64,000 nucleotides of DNA from Janibacter indicus (GCF_900176385.1 NZ_FWXN01000007.1:62001-126000); one strand, 5' to 3'. Shown: positions 44,060 through 54,656, counted from the first letter of the stretch. Notes: generated by a model from the letters alone, not told the origin. Program-made: numbers and translations.

Positions 44060-45462
44060 TGCGGCTCGAGATCCCCTCGCTCATGGGGCCGACGGTGGCC
44101 CCCGACACGGGAGCCTGGACCATCGGCCGTGCCGACCCGCGCGAGACGGCGGACTACCGGGCCCTGCGCCGCGAGGTCTTCGTCGCCGAGCAACGCGTCC
44201 TCGACGTCGACCACGACGATCTCGACGACGACCCGCGCACGATCGTCCTCGTCGCCCGCGGCGCGGACGGCCGAGTGCTCGGCGGCGTCAGGCTGGCCCC
44301 CGCCACCCCGGGGCGCGACATCGGCTGGTGGACGGGCAGCCGGCTCGTGGTCCGTCGGGACGCTCGCCAGTCCGGTGGCATCGGGCCCGCCCTCGTCCGC
44401 GAGGCCTGCGCCACCGCGTTGCGCATGGGCGTGTTGCGCTTCGAGGCGACCGTTCAGGAGCCCAACGAGGTCCTCTTCCGCAGACTCGGGTGGACGGCCT
44501 GGGGGGCGACGCGCATCCAGGGCACGCCGCACGTGCGGATGCGCTGGCCCATCACCCGGATCCGCGACCTCGTGGCGTCCACCAAGAGCGAGCTGGGCTC
44601 TCTCGTCGGCGACCTGCGGCAGGACAGCCCGTTCGCCCTCGGCGGGGCCGAGTTCCTCGGCGACGACGGAGCCCCTGTCCCCGGCACCGACGTCGTCGCC
44701 GCCTGCGACGCGATCCTCCCGGCCCTCGTCGACCGGGACCCCGAGTGGGCTGGCTGGTGCGCCGTGCTCGTCAACGTCAACGACCTCGCCGCGATGGGCG
44801 CCTCGCCGGTCGGCCTCCTCGACGCGATCGGCGCCCCCTCCCCCGAGATCGCCCGGCGCGTCGTCGGTGGCATCCGCAGCGCCGCACAGGCGTGGGGTGT
44901 GCCCGTCCTGGGCGGCCACACCCAGATCGGTGTGCCCTCCGCGCTCACCGTCACCGCCCTCGGCCGGACGGACGCCCCGGTCCCAGGTGGTGGCGCGCGC
45001 CGTGGGGACGACATCTCGCTCACCGTCGACCTGCACGGTCGCTGGCGTCCCGGATTCGAGGGCCGTCAGTGGGACAGCACCTCCACCCGCACCGGCGCCG
45101 ACCTGCGCGCACTGGGGTCGCTCGTCGCGGGTGCTCGTCCCGCAGCGGCCAAGGACGTCAGCATGGCCGGCATCGTCGGCACGGCCGCGATGCTCGCCGA
45201 GGCGTCGGCGATCGGGACAACCCTCGAACCGGACTCGATCCCCGCACCGGACGGCGTCCCCTTCGGCGACTGGCTCACCTGCTTCCCCGGCTTCGCCATG
45301 CTCACCGCCGACCGCCCCGGGCAGGGGCGGATGACCTCCCCGATCGCGCGGACCGCGCGCATCGGCACCGCCACCGCCGAGCCCGGCGTGCGCCTCCTCT
45401 GGCCGGACGGCGTCGAGACCGACGCCGTCGGTCCCACAGCCACCGGGCTCCTGCCCGGTTGA
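44059..45462 (+). CDS. GNAT acetyltransferase-AIR synthase fusion, MSMEG_0567 family
   Basis: A 467-residue two-domain protein. Residues about 15-165 are a GNAT fold (REVFVAEQRVLDVDHDDLDDDPRTIVLV, RQSGGIGPALVREA). Residues about 180-467 resemble AIR synthase/PurM, the ATP-grasp-like FGAM cyclo-ligase fold (VNVNDLAAMGASPVGLLDAIG, GVPVLGGHTQIG). The same fusion is seen in mycobacterial nitrilase clusters, while cyanobacteria keep two genes. Substrate unknown. Confidence 0.85.
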   Translation: MRLEIPSLMGPTVAPDTGAWTIGRADPRETADYRALRREVFVAEQRVLDVDHDDLDDDPRTIVLVARGADGRVLGGVRLAPATPGRDIGWWTGSRLVVRRDARQSGGIGPALVREACATALRMGVLRFEATVQEPNEVLFRRLGWTAWGATRIQGTPHVRMRWPITRIRDLVASTKSELGSLVGDLRQDSPFALGGAEFLGDDGAPVPGTDVVAACDAILPALVDRDPEWAGWCAVLVNVNDLAAMGASPVGLLDAIGAPSPEIARRVVGGIRSAAQAWGVPVLGGHTQIGVPSALTVTALGRTDAPVPGGGARRGDDISLTVDLHGRWRPGFEGRQWDSTSTRTGADLRALGSLVAGARPAAAKDVSMAGIVGTAAMLAEASAIGTTLEPDSIPAPDGVPFGDWLTCFPGFAMLTADRPGQGRMTSPIARTARIGTATAEPGVRLLWPDGVETDAVGPTATGLLPG

Positions 45463-45494
45463 CCACCCACCGCACCCCCACGAAAGGCACCACC

Positions 45495-46022
45495 GTGACC
45501 AACGACATCGACGCCCAGATCGCCGACAACATCGCCAAGTCGCTCGGCGAGATCCCCCACCCCGCCCTGCCCAAGGGCAGCAACGTGTACGGCTCGACGA
45601 AGATCTTCCCCGACTATCAGGCCGAGGACGGGGAGAGCTACTTCACCCTCATCCACGGGATCCCGCACGAGTCGTCGGTGAGCTTCGTCGCCGTCCTCCA
45701 GGCCACCCGCGCCCTGCGCAAGGGCTTCGAGTCCGCGATCTACCTCTACGGACCGGGCACCCTGGCGGCCACCGCGAACCGAGGGTTCCCGACCTCGGGT
45801 GACTCGGGCTTCCCGGGTGAGCTCAACATGAACGACTCGCTCGAGACCTTCATCAAGGAGGGCGGCACGGTCTACTGCTGTCGCTTCGGGCTCGCGCTCC
45901 ACGGCATCCGCGAGGAGGACCTCATCGAGGGCGTCATCCCCGCGCACCCCCTGGACGTGCAGGACGCCCTCATCCACTACGCCCGCAAGGGCGCCATCAT
46001 CAACTCCACCTACAACCTCTGA
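45495..46022 (+). CDS. MSMEG_0572/Sll0783-type nitrogen-starvation protein
   Basis: A 175-residue soluble protein of a family found only in nitrilase clusters. The run NVYGSTKIFPDYQAEDGESYFTLIHGIPHESSVSFVAVLQATRALRKGFESA matches my memory of Sll0783/MSMEG_0572. It has a Cys pair (VYCCRFGLALHG) and a DsrE-like alpha/beta look. GTG start with a weak CGAAAGG site. Immediately precedes the nitrilase. Confidence 0.85.
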   Translation: MTNDIDAQIADNIAKSLGEIPHPALPKGSNVYGSTKIFPDYQAEDGESYFTLIHGIPHESSVSFVAVLQATRALRKGFESAIYLYGPGTLAATANRGFPTSGDSGFPGELNMNDSLETFIKEGGTVYCCRFGLALHGIREEDLIEGVIPAHPLDVQDALIHYARKGAIINSTYNL

Positions 46023-46030
46023 GGCCTGCG

Positions 46031-46933
46031 ATGACCATCAAAGTCGCGTCCGTGTCCGCGAACTTCACCCGGGACCTGGAGCAGAACTACGCCCTCATCG
46101 CCCAGCTGCTCGACGACGCCCGCGCCGAGGGGGTCTCCTTCGTCGCCTTCCCCGAGGCCGCGATCGGCGGCTACCTCTCGTCGCTCGGCAACCACGGGGA
46201 CACCCTGCAGACGACCAGCAGGTCCCTGCCGCCGGCGATCCGGCTGGACGGACCGGAGATCCGACGCGTGCAGGAGCTCGCGGGTGACATCGTGCTGACG
46301 ATCGGCTTCTGCGAGCTCGCCGACGACGGGAGCACCCGCTACAACGCCGCGGTGTGTCTCGACGGCAGCACGATCTACGGCTCCTACCGCAAGGTGCACC
46401 AGCCGCTCGGCGAGAACATGTCCTACTCCGCGGGTGACAGCTACCGCGCGTTCGACACCCCGGTCGGCCGCGTCGGCATGCAGATCTGCTACGACAAGGC
46501 CTTCCCCGAGGCCGCCCGCATGCTCGCCCTCGACGGTGCCGAGATCGTCGTGAGCATGTCCGCGTGGCCCGCCGCCCGGACCGCGACGGCGGACAACCTG
46601 CAGGAGGACCGCTGGACCTACCGGTTCAACCAGTTCGACATCGCGCGTGCCCTGGACAACCAGGTCTTCTGGATGGCGTCGAACCAGTCCGGCACCTTCG
46701 GCTCGCTGCGCTACGTCGGCAACGCCAAGGTCGTCGACCCGGGCGGCAACATCCTCGCCACCACCCTGCTCGGGACCGGGCTGGCGATCGCGGAGATCGA
46801 CGTCGACGCGACCTTCCGGACCATGCGTGCCGGGATGTTCCACCTGCGCGACCGGTGCCCGCACGTGTACGGCCCGGTGGCCGCGGTCTCGGCGCCGCAC
46901 GTCGACCGGTGGCGGGAGCTCGCCCATGCCTGA
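46031..46933 (+). CDS. nitrilase-family carbon-nitrogen hydrolase (Nit1-type)
   Basis: A 300-residue nitrilase superfamily enzyme. Catalytic triad intact: E42 (AFPEAAIGGY), K121 (YRKVHQPLGE) and C153 (MQICYDKAFPEAAR). Members of this cluster type have been tied to nitrile or cyanide use and nitrogen starvation; the substrate here is not shown by sequence. The last 8 bases overlap the next gene. Confidence 0.92.
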   Translation: MTIKVASVSANFTRDLEQNYALIAQLLDDARAEGVSFVAFPEAAIGGYLSSLGNHGDTLQTTSRSLPPAIRLDGPEIRRVQELAGDIVLTIGFCELADDGSTRYNAAVCLDGSTIYGSYRKVHQPLGENMSYSAGDSYRAFDTPVGRVGMQICYDKAFPEAARMLALDGAEIVVSMSAWPAARTATADNLQEDRWTYRFNQFDIARALDNQVFWMASNQSGTFGSLRYVGNAKVVDPGGNILATTLLGTGLAIAEIDVDATFRTMRAGMFHLRDRCPHVYGPVAAVSAPHVDRWRELAHA

Positions 46934-47240
46934 GATGACCTTCTCCGTGCGCTGGCCGGACGGCGCCGAGACCTCGCACTACTCCCCCAGCCTGGTGATG
47001 CACGACCACCTCGAGGCGGGTGCCCGGTACCCGCTTGCGGACTTCGTCGCCCGGACGGGCGCGGCCTTGGGCGAGGCCAGCGAGCGCGTGCGCGCGAAGT
47101 ACGGCATGGCCTGCACCTCGGCCATGCAGTCGCAGCAGACGATCGCGGCCACGGCCGCCCACTACCCGGCCGACATCCACCCCACGGCCGAGGTCGAGGT
47201 ACTCACCATGGAACCGCAGCTCGAGAGGACCGGATCATGA
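46926..47240 (+). CDS. MSMEG_0570-type nitrogen-starvation protein
   Basis: A 104-residue protein. Short family associated with the cluster: TFSVRWPDGAETSHYSPSLVMHDHLEAGARYPLADFVART, ending SERVRAKYGMACTSAMQSQQTIAATA. Role unknown; Cys in GMACTSA may matter. It overlaps the nitrilase end (8 bases) and the flavoprotein start (4 bases, ATGA). Confidence 0.85.
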   Translation: MPEMTFSVRWPDGAETSHYSPSLVMHDHLEAGARYPLADFVARTGAALGEASERVRAKYGMACTSAMQSQQTIAATAAHYPADIHPTAEVEVLTMEPQLERTGS

Positions 47241-48490
47241 TCCCGACCCCAGTCGTCGCAGGTGACCACTTCGACGCCGTCATCGTGGGAGGCGGGCAGG
47301 CCGGCCTCTCGCTCAGCCACCACCTCGTCGAGAGGGACATCCGGCACATCGTCATCGAGCGTGACGAGGTCGCCCACGAGTGGCGCGACGGCCGGTGGGA
47401 CGCCTTCACGCTCGTCACGCCGAACTGGCACTGCCGGCTCCCGGGATACGCGTACGACGGCCCGGACCCCGACGGGTTCATGACGCGCGACGAGGTCCAC
47501 GCCTGGGTGCGGGCGTATGCCGACACCTTCGACGCTCCCGTCGCGCAGGGCGTCGAGGTCGTCCGGGTCGAGCAGCGGCCGGAGGGCGGCTTCACCGTCG
47601 TCACCTCGGCCGGGGTGATCACCGCCGACACCGTCACCTCCGCCACCGGTGGGTACCACGAGCCCGTGGTGCCCGACTGGGCGAAGGACGTCCCGGCGTC
47701 GGTCACGCATGTGCACTCGCACGAGTACCGCAACGCGCGCCAGCTCCCGGAGGGGCCGGTGCTCGTCGTCGGCACCGGGCAGTCGGGCACCCAGATCGCC
47801 GAAGACCTGCACATCGAGGGCCGCAACGTGCACCTCGCCGTGGGCCGGGCACCCCGTGTCGCCCGGTTCTACCGGGGCAGGGACTGCATGACCTGGCTCG
47901 CCGAGATGGGCCTGTACGACGTGCCGGTCACGACGCGCGGCCTCACCAAGCGGGAGTCCACCAACCACTACGTCACGGGGCGCGACGGCGGCCGCGACAT
48001 CGATCTGCGGCAGTTCGCCGTCGGCGGCATGACGTTGCACGGCCGGGCGCTCGCGGTCGTCGACGGGGCAGTCCACTTCGACGACTCCCTGGCGAGCAAC
48101 CTCGACCACGCCGACTCGGTCGCCGAGTCCATCAAGGACGACATCGACCGGTACATCGAGCGGGAAGGGATCGACGCCCCGGTGGAGGCACGCCACGCCC
48201 CCGTGTGGCAACCACGGCCCGGGGGCAGCAGCCTGGACCTCCGCGACATCGGCAGCATCGTCTGGGCCGTCGGCTTCCGGGCGGACTGGGGCTGGCTCGG
48301 CGAGCTCCGCGTCCTCGACGAGGACGGCCACCCGAGGCACGAGCGCGGTGCCACGTCCGTGCCCGGTTTCCACTTCCTCGGTTTGCCGTGGCTCCACACA
48401 TGGGGCTCCGGGCGGTTCCACGCGATCGCCCGCGACGCGGAGCACGTGGCATCGCTCGTCGCCGAGGGCGCGGCCGCCCGCGCGGCCTGA
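47237..48490 (+). CDS. flavin-dependent oxidoreductase, MSMEG_0569 family
   Basis: A 417-residue FAD/NAD(P)H-binding protein like flavin monooxygenases. FAD Rossmann motif AVIVGGGQAGLSLSHHL near residue 15, NADPH motif LVVGTGQSGTQIAEDL near 175, and VWAVGFRADWGWL in the C-terminal third. In these clusters it may oxidise the product made before or after nitrilase action. ATGA overlap with the gene before. Confidence 0.88.
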   Translation: MIPTPVVAGDHFDAVIVGGGQAGLSLSHHLVERDIRHIVIERDEVAHEWRDGRWDAFTLVTPNWHCRLPGYAYDGPDPDGFMTRDEVHAWVRAYADTFDAPVAQGVEVVRVEQRPEGGFTVVTSAGVITADTVTSATGGYHEPVVPDWAKDVPASVTHVHSHEYRNARQLPEGPVLVVGTGQSGTQIAEDLHIEGRNVHLAVGRAPRVARFYRGRDCMTWLAEMGLYDVPVTTRGLTKRESTNHYVTGRDGGRDIDLRQFAVGGMTLHGRALAVVDGAVHFDDSLASNLDHADSVAESIKDDIDRYIEREGIDAPVEARHAPVWQPRPGGSSLDLRDIGSIVWAVGFRADWGWLGELRVLDEDGHPRHERGATSVPGFHFLGLPWLHTWGSGRFHAIARDAEHVASLVAEGAAARAA

Positions 48491-48510
48491 CACGTCCCTA
48501 GTCTGGGCCG

Positions 48511-49371
48511 ATGAGCACCGTGACGATGGCGGCCGTGGCCGCACACTTCGGACGCGACGTCGAGCGCACCCTCACCAAGCTGTCCGGCATCGTCCAGCAG
48601 GCCCGCGAGCGCGGCGTCGATCTGCTCGTCCTCCCGGATGCCACGATCGGCGGTTACCTCGGCGATCTGAGGCATCCGGGAGGTACGGGGGCCGACCTGC
48701 CTCCGGCCATCGCGCTCGACGGGCCCGAGGTCGCCGCCGTCGTGTCGCTGGCGGGCGGGATGACGGTCTGCTTCGGCCTCACGGAGCGCGCCGTCGTCGA
48801 CGGCGAGGAGGTGCGCTTCAACACCGCGGCCTGCGTGAGCGGCGACGGCCTGCTCGGCGTGCACCGCAAGGTGCACCTACCGCTCGGCGAGGCCGAGGCC
48901 TATCGCTCCGGCGACAGTTTCCGGGCCTTCGACACCCCGGTCGGACGGATCGGCATGCTCATCGACTTCGACAAGACCTTCCCCGAGGCCGCCCGCACGC
49001 TGGCCCTCGACGGCGCCGAGGTGGTGACCTGCCTCAGCGCGTGGCCCGCCAGCGTCACAGACCGGTCGGACCGGATCCGCAACGACCGCCAGGCCCACCT
49101 CTTCGACCTCTACGACTGCGCCCGGGCCGCCGAGAACCAGGTGTACCTCGTGTCGTCGAACCAGACCGGGGTGCTCGGGGGCCTGCGCTTTCTCGGTCAG
49201 GCCAAGGTCGTCGACCCCGCCGGCGAGATAGTCGCCAAGACCTGGGCGAAGGGGGGACTGGCCGTCGCCGGGGCCGATGTCAGCACTGCCGTGGCGCGGG
49301 CCCGCCGCTCCCTCGACCACATCCACCAGCGGGTGGAGCACGCCTACCGACTCACCACCACCAGCGCCTGA
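48511..49371 (+). CDS. nitrilase-fold paralogue lacking catalytic Cys and Glu
   Basis: A 286-residue homologue of the nitrilase at 46031 (LDGPEV, VHRKVHLPLGEAEAYRSGDSFRAFDTPVGR, FPEAARTLALDGAEVV). The catalytic Cys is replaced by Asp (D152 in MLIDFDKTFPEA versus ICYDKAFPEA) and the Glu by Asp (D43 in LPDATIGGY); Lys120 remains. It is therefore probably not an active nitrilase. It starts 6 bases after TAGTCT (48499-48504) with no ribosome site: an own, leaderless promoter. May be a partner subunit or regulator. Confidence 0.88.
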   Translation: MSTVTMAAVAAHFGRDVERTLTKLSGIVQQARERGVDLLVLPDATIGGYLGDLRHPGGTGADLPPAIALDGPEVAAVVSLAGGMTVCFGLTERAVVDGEEVRFNTAACVSGDGLLGVHRKVHLPLGEAEAYRSGDSFRAFDTPVGRIGMLIDFDKTFPEAARTLALDGAEVVTCLSAWPASVTDRSDRIRNDRQAHLFDLYDCARAAENQVYLVSSNQTGVLGGLRFLGQAKVVDPAGEIVAKTWAKGGLAVAGADVSTAVARARRSLDHIHQRVEHAYRLTTTSA

Positions 49372-49402
49372 CCGTCACCGGCGGCGCACGATCGGACCAC
49401 CC

Positions 49403-50524
49403 ATGCGTATCGCCCAGCTCACCTACTCCACCAAGCCCCGTGGCGGGGTCGTCCACACGCTCGCCCTGTCAGAGGCACTCGCGGCCCGCGGGCACGACAT
49501 CGAGATCTGGACCCTGGGACGGGGCGGTGACCGCGCCTTCTTTCGGGACCTCGACCCGCGCGTGCAGGTGCGGGTCGTCCCCTTCGTCTCCCGCGAGGAC
49601 GAGAGCGTCGGTGACCGCATCGAGCGGTCCATCGCGGCTCTGGCCGCGGCCTTCGACACCGGCGCGGACGTCGTGCACGCGCAGGACTGCATCTCGGCCA
49701 ATGCCGTGCTCGACGCCGGCGTCGCGCCCATCCGCACCATCCACCACCTGGACGCCTTCACGACACCTCGTCTGGTCTCCTGCCACGAGCGCGCCATCCA
49801 CGCCCCGGCCGCGCGCATCTGCGTCTCGCGGGCGGTTGCCGACGAGGTCGAGGCCGCCTACGGCTACCGCGCGGCGGTGATTCCCAACGGGGTCGACGCG
49901 GGCCGGTTCGCCCGCGCTGCCGGCCCCGCGGGTGCGCCCGCCCGCGACGCCTGGACCGCCCAGCTGGGCGGCTACGTCCTGGCGCTCGGTGGCATCGAGC
50001 CACGCAAGGGCACGATCGACCTGATCGAGGCCTTCGCCCGGCTCGACCGCCGCGATCTGCAGCTCGTCATCGGTGGTGGGGAGACGCTCTTCGACTACCG
50101 CGACTACCGCGCCCGATGTGACGCCCGCGCCCGCGAGCTCGGCGTCAGCCCGCTCGTGCTGGGGCCGGTCGAGGACGACGAGCTGCCAGCACTCGTCGCC
50201 GGCGCACAGGTGCTCGGCTTCCCCTCGACGAAGGAGGGGTTCGGACTCGCGGCGATGGAAGCACTCGCCGCCGGGGTCCCTGTCGTCGCCCGTGACCTGC
50301 CGGTGCTGCAGGAGGTCTTCGGGGACACCGTGCGCTACGGCAGCGACGTCGACGGTCTGGCGGCGGCGCTCGACGCTGCGCTGTCCGACCCCTCTGGCCA
50401 CGCCGAGTCCGGGCGGGAGCTGGCGGCCGGCTACACCTGGGCCGCGGCGGCCTCCGCGCACGAGGACTTCTACGTCCGCCACCTCGACGCGACGACGGCC
50501 CGAGCGGTCCTCCCTTCGCGCTGA
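49403..50524 (+). CDS. family 4 glycosyltransferase, MSMEG_0565 type
   Basis: A 373-residue GT-B glycosyltransferase and last gene of the cluster. N-terminal MRIAQLTYSTKPRGGVVHTLALSEALAARGHD and C-terminal LALGGIEPRKGTIDLIEAFARL, then GFPSTKEGFGLAAMEALAAGVPVVA with the donor-binding Glu pair. Suggests the cluster product or a carrier is glycosylated; acceptor unknown. ATG at 49403. Confidence 0.9.
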   Translation: MRIAQLTYSTKPRGGVVHTLALSEALAARGHDIEIWTLGRGGDRAFFRDLDPRVQVRVVPFVSREDESVGDRIERSIAALAAAFDTGADVVHAQDCISANAVLDAGVAPIRTIHHLDAFTTPRLVSCHERAIHAPAARICVSRAVADEVEAAYGYRAAVIPNGVDAGRFARAAGPAGAPARDAWTAQLGGYVLALGGIEPRKGTIDLIEAFARLDRRDLQLVIGGGETLFDYRDYRARCDARARELGVSPLVLGPVEDDELPALVAGAQVLGFPSTKEGFGLAAMEALAAGVPVVARDLPVLQEVFGDTVRYGSDVDGLAAALDAALSDPSGHAESGRELAAGYTWAAAASAHEDFYVRHLDATTARAVLPSR

Positions 50525-50532
50525 GCAAGAGA

Positions 50533-50577
50533 AACCCCAGCTTCGCAGGAGTACCAAACCCTTGCGAAGCCGGGGTT
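50533..50577. terminator. bidirectional terminator after the nitrilase cluster
   Basis: 15-base arms AACCCCAGCTTCGCA (50533-50547) and TGCGAAGCCGGGGTT (50563-50577) pair with one A-C mismatch around a 15-base loop. It lies between the glycosyltransferase and the convergent asd gene. Confidence 0.75.
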
Positions 50578-50622
50578 CATCGGGTGACCCGAGAATCGGG
50601 TGACGGGTGGGACGAGGCGCCG

Positions 50623-51702
<1,080 letters not shown>

Positions 51703-51728
51703 TCAGGCCCCGGACGCGGTGGAGCACG

Positions 51729-53555
51729 TCAGGCGGTCGGCGTGTCGTCCGTCCGCGTGTCCGTGTCGCCCTGCTCGGTGGTCGTCGAGGAGCCACCGTT
51801 GGCGACGACCGGCACGACCTTGTCGCGGTCGATGCCCGCGCCGGGCTCGGCATGGTCGATCGACAGGACGAAGTCGTCGCCGTGCTCCTTGACCCCCGCG
51901 ACGACGGCCTGCTTGAGGGCCTCGCGGGCGTAGGCGCGGCGCACCGCCATCGGGTCGGTCTGCAGGTCCTTGACCAGTGCGACCGCCATGCCGATCATGA
52001 TCAGCACGAAGGGCAGGGCCGCGATGATCGTGATCTGCTGCAGACCGGTCAGCGAGTCCTCGCCGCCGATCGTGAGCATGATCGCCGCGGCAGCACCCGT
52101 GGCGACACCCCAGAAGACGACCGTGAACTTGTTGGGCTCGAGCGTGCCGCGCTCGCTCAGCGAGCCCATGACGATCGAGGCCGCGTCGGCACCCGAGACG
52201 AAGAAGATCGCCACGAGGACCATGACGAGGATCGAGGTGACCCCCGCCCAGGGCATCGAGTCGAGGAGCGCGAAGAGTGTGCTCTCCTCGCCGTCGCCGA
52301 ACTTGTCGAGCGTCGCGCCCATCTCCTGCGCCTTGATGGCGGCGCCACCGAAGATCGCGAACCAGATGAGGCTCACCGTGCTCGGGACGAGCAGGACGCC
52401 GGTGACGAACTCACGGATGGTGCGGCCGCGGGAGATGCGGGCGATGAACATGCCGACGAAGGGGGTCCAGCTGACCCACCAGGCCCAGTAGAAGATCGTC
52501 CATCCGGACAGCCACGACTTGATGCCGTGCTCGCCCTGCGCGTTGGTGCGCGCGGAGTACTCCATGAGGTGGTGGAGGTAGGTGCCGAGCGAGGTCGGGA
52601 CGAGGTTGAGGATGAAGATCGTCGGGCCGAGGACGAAGACGAAGAGCGCCAGGACGAAGGCCAGCACCATGTTGGTGTTGGACAGCCACTGGATGCCCTT
52701 CTCGACGCCGGACACGGCGGAGAAGATGAAGCAGATGGTCAGCACCACGATGATCAGCACGAGCACCGTGTTGGTCACGTCGTCGGCCCAGCCGACGATC
52801 TTGGCACCGGAGGCGATCTGCAGGGCGCCCAGGCCCAGCGAGGTCGCCGAGCCGAAGAGCGTGGCGAAGATCGCGAAGATGTCGATGACCTTGCCCACCG
52901 GGCCGTTGACCTGGCGCTTGCCGATGAGCGGCTCGAAGACCGCGCTGATCGTCAGGCCGCGGCCCTTGCGGAAGACGCCGTAACCGATGGCCAGACCGGC
53001 CACCGTGTAGATCGCCCACGGATGCAGGGTCCAGTGGAAGAGCGTGGTCGCCATCGCGGTGCGGGTCGAGCTGTCGTTGCCCGCCTCACCGGTGCCGGGC
53101 GGCGGGGTGATGTAGTGGGCCAGCGGCTCGGCCGCACCCCAGAACATCAGGCCGATGCCCATGCCGGCGGAGAACATCATCGCGATCCACGAGATGGTGC
53201 GGAACTCCGGCTCCTCGCCGTCGGCGCCGAGCGGGATGTTGCCGTACTTGCTCGCCGCGAGCCAGATGACGAAGAAGACGAAGCCGGTGGACGCGAGGGC
53301 GAAGAGCCAGCCCGTGTTGGTCACGACCCAGTCCAGGCCGCTGGCCGAGGCATCGGACAGCGACGAGGTGCTGATGACGCCCCAGAGCACGAAGGCGAGG
53401 GACAGCACGGCGGTGATGCCGAAGACGATCCAGTCGATCCCGAGCTTGTCCTGCTTGCGGATGATCCGCGGCTCGAGAGCCGGGTGGTCCACCCGGCGGG
53501 TGTCACGCGGCGGGGCGTTCTTGCCAGAGGCTGGTGGTTGCGCGGTGTCTGTCAC
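51729..53555 (-). CDS. BCCT family betaine/choline transporter
   Basis: A 608-residue sodium-coupled transporter with twelve helices. The Trp-rich signature FYWAWWVSWTPFVGMFIARI marks BCCT proteins, followed by SRGRTIREFV. Substrate expected to be a quaternary ammonium compound (betaine, choline, carnitine). Hydrophilic N-terminus (about 45 residues) and a charged C-terminal tail that in BetP senses osmotic stress. GTG 53555 chosen because upstream codons overlap an A/T-rich promoter-like stretch; no clear ribosome site. Confidence 0.9.
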   Translation of the reverse strand: MTDTAQPPASGKNAPPRDTRRVDHPALEPRIIRKQDKLGIDWIVFGITAVLSLAFVLWGVISTSSLSDASASGLDWVVTNTGWLFALASTGFVFFVIWLAASKYGNIPLGADGEEPEFRTISWIAMMFSAGMGIGLMFWGAAEPLAHYITPPPGTGEAGNDSSTRTAMATTLFHWTLHPWAIYTVAGLAIGYGVFRKGRGLTISAVFEPLIGKRQVNGPVGKVIDIFAIFATLFGSATSLGLGALQIASGAKIVGWADDVTNTVLVLIIVVLTICFIFSAVSGVEKGIQWLSNTNMVLAFVLALFVFVLGPTIFILNLVPTSLGTYLHHLMEYSARTNAQGEHGIKSWLSGWTIFYWAWWVSWTPFVGMFIARISRGRTIREFVTGVLLVPSTVSLIWFAIFGGAAIKAQEMGATLDKFGDGEESTLFALLDSMPWAGVTSILVMVLVAIFFVSGADAASIVMGSLSERGTLEPNKFTVVFWGVATGAAAAIMLTIGGEDSLTGLQQITIIAALPFVLIMIGMAVALVKDLQTDPMAVRRAYAREALKQAVVAGVKEHGDDFVLSIDHAEPGAGIDRDKVVPVVANGGSSTTTEQGDTDTRTDDTPTA

Positions 53556-53723
53556 GTTATGTATGGCCCGGTGGACAAGGCCTCCGGGGCCACTCCTCCC
53601 GAAATCGAGTTGGTGGCGGTCTCTGGGCAGCATGCTGCCAACCACCCACTTTGACCCACGGGCGCACGGCCGCCCAAATGGTCGTGACCGACTCGTGACC
53701 TGGGGTCGGGTGATCCGACCCGG

Positions 53724-54656
53724 TCAGAAGCCCAGACGCTGCAGCTGCTTGGGGTCGCGCTGCCAGTCCTTGGCCACCTTGACGTGCAGGTCGAGGAAGA
53801 CCTTGTGGTCGAGCAGCCTTTCGATGCCCGCCCGCGCCGTCGTGCCGACCTCGCGCAGCCGTGACCCGCCTCGTCCGATGATGATCGCCTTCTGGCTGTC
53901 ACGCTCGACGTAGACGTTGACCCGCACGTCGAGCATCGGGTCGTCGGCCGGGCGCCCCTCGCGCGGGACGATCTCCTCGACGACGACGGCCAGGCTGTGC
54001 GGCAGCTCGTCGCGCACCCCCTCGAGGGCCGCCTCGCGGACGAGCTCGGCGATCATCCGCTCGTCGTCCTCGTCGCTCAGCTGGTCCTCGGGGTAGAGCG
54101 GCGCCGGCGACGGCGGCAGGTGCTCGGCCAGGACGCGCAGCACGTCGTCGACCTGGTCGCCGCGCACCGCGGAGCAGGGCACGATCGCGGCCCAGTCGCC
54201 CAACTGGTCGATGGCGATGAGGTGCTCGGCCAGCCGGTCGCGGTCGACGGCGTCGCTCTTGGTCGCGATCGCGACGACGGGCACGCGCTTGGCCCGCTGC
54301 AGCTCCGCGAGGTCCTTGGCGATGAAGGTGTCGCCCGGACCGATCTTCTGGTCGGCCGGCAGGCAGAAGCCGATGACGTCGACCTCGAGGAGAGTCTCGC
54401 GTACGAGGTCGTTGAGCCGCTCCCCCAGCAGGGTGCGGGGCTTGTGGAGGCCGGGGGTGTCGACGAGCACGACCTGCTGGTGGTCGCGTGTGACGATGCC
54501 GCGGATCGTGTGCCGCGTCGTCTGCGGCTTGCTCGAGGTGATCGCGACCTTGTCGCCGACGAGGGCATTGGTCAGGGTCGACTTGCCGGCATTGGGCCGG
54601 CCGACGAGGCAGGCGAACCCGGCGCGCCACTCGGTCTGCGTCTCGTCCATCGTCAT
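53724..54656 (-). CDS. era: GTPase Era
   Basis: A 310-residue ribosome-assembly GTPase binding the 3' end of 16S rRNA. G1 GRPNAGKSTL, G2 TTRHTIRG, G3 VDTPGLHK, G4 TKSD, then the C-terminal KH domain with IIIGRGGSRLREVGTTARAGIE. Start ATG overlaps the stop of the CBS-domain gene (ATGA). End of the ybeY-phoH operon. Confidence 0.96.
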   Translation of the reverse strand: MTMDETQTEWRAGFACLVGRPNAGKSTLTNALVGDKVAITSSKPQTTRHTIRGIVTRDHQQVVLVDTPGLHKPRTLLGERLNDLVRETLLEVDVIGFCLPADQKIGPGDTFIAKDLAELQRAKRVPVVAIATKSDAVDRDRLAEHLIAIDQLGDWAAIVPCSAVRGDQVDDVLRVLAEHLPPSPAPLYPEDQLSDEDDERMIAELVREAALEGVRDELPHSLAVVVEEIVPREGRPADDPMLDVRVNVYVERDSQKAIIIGRGGSRLREVGTTARAGIERLLDHKVFLDLHVKVAKDWQRDPKQLQRLGF

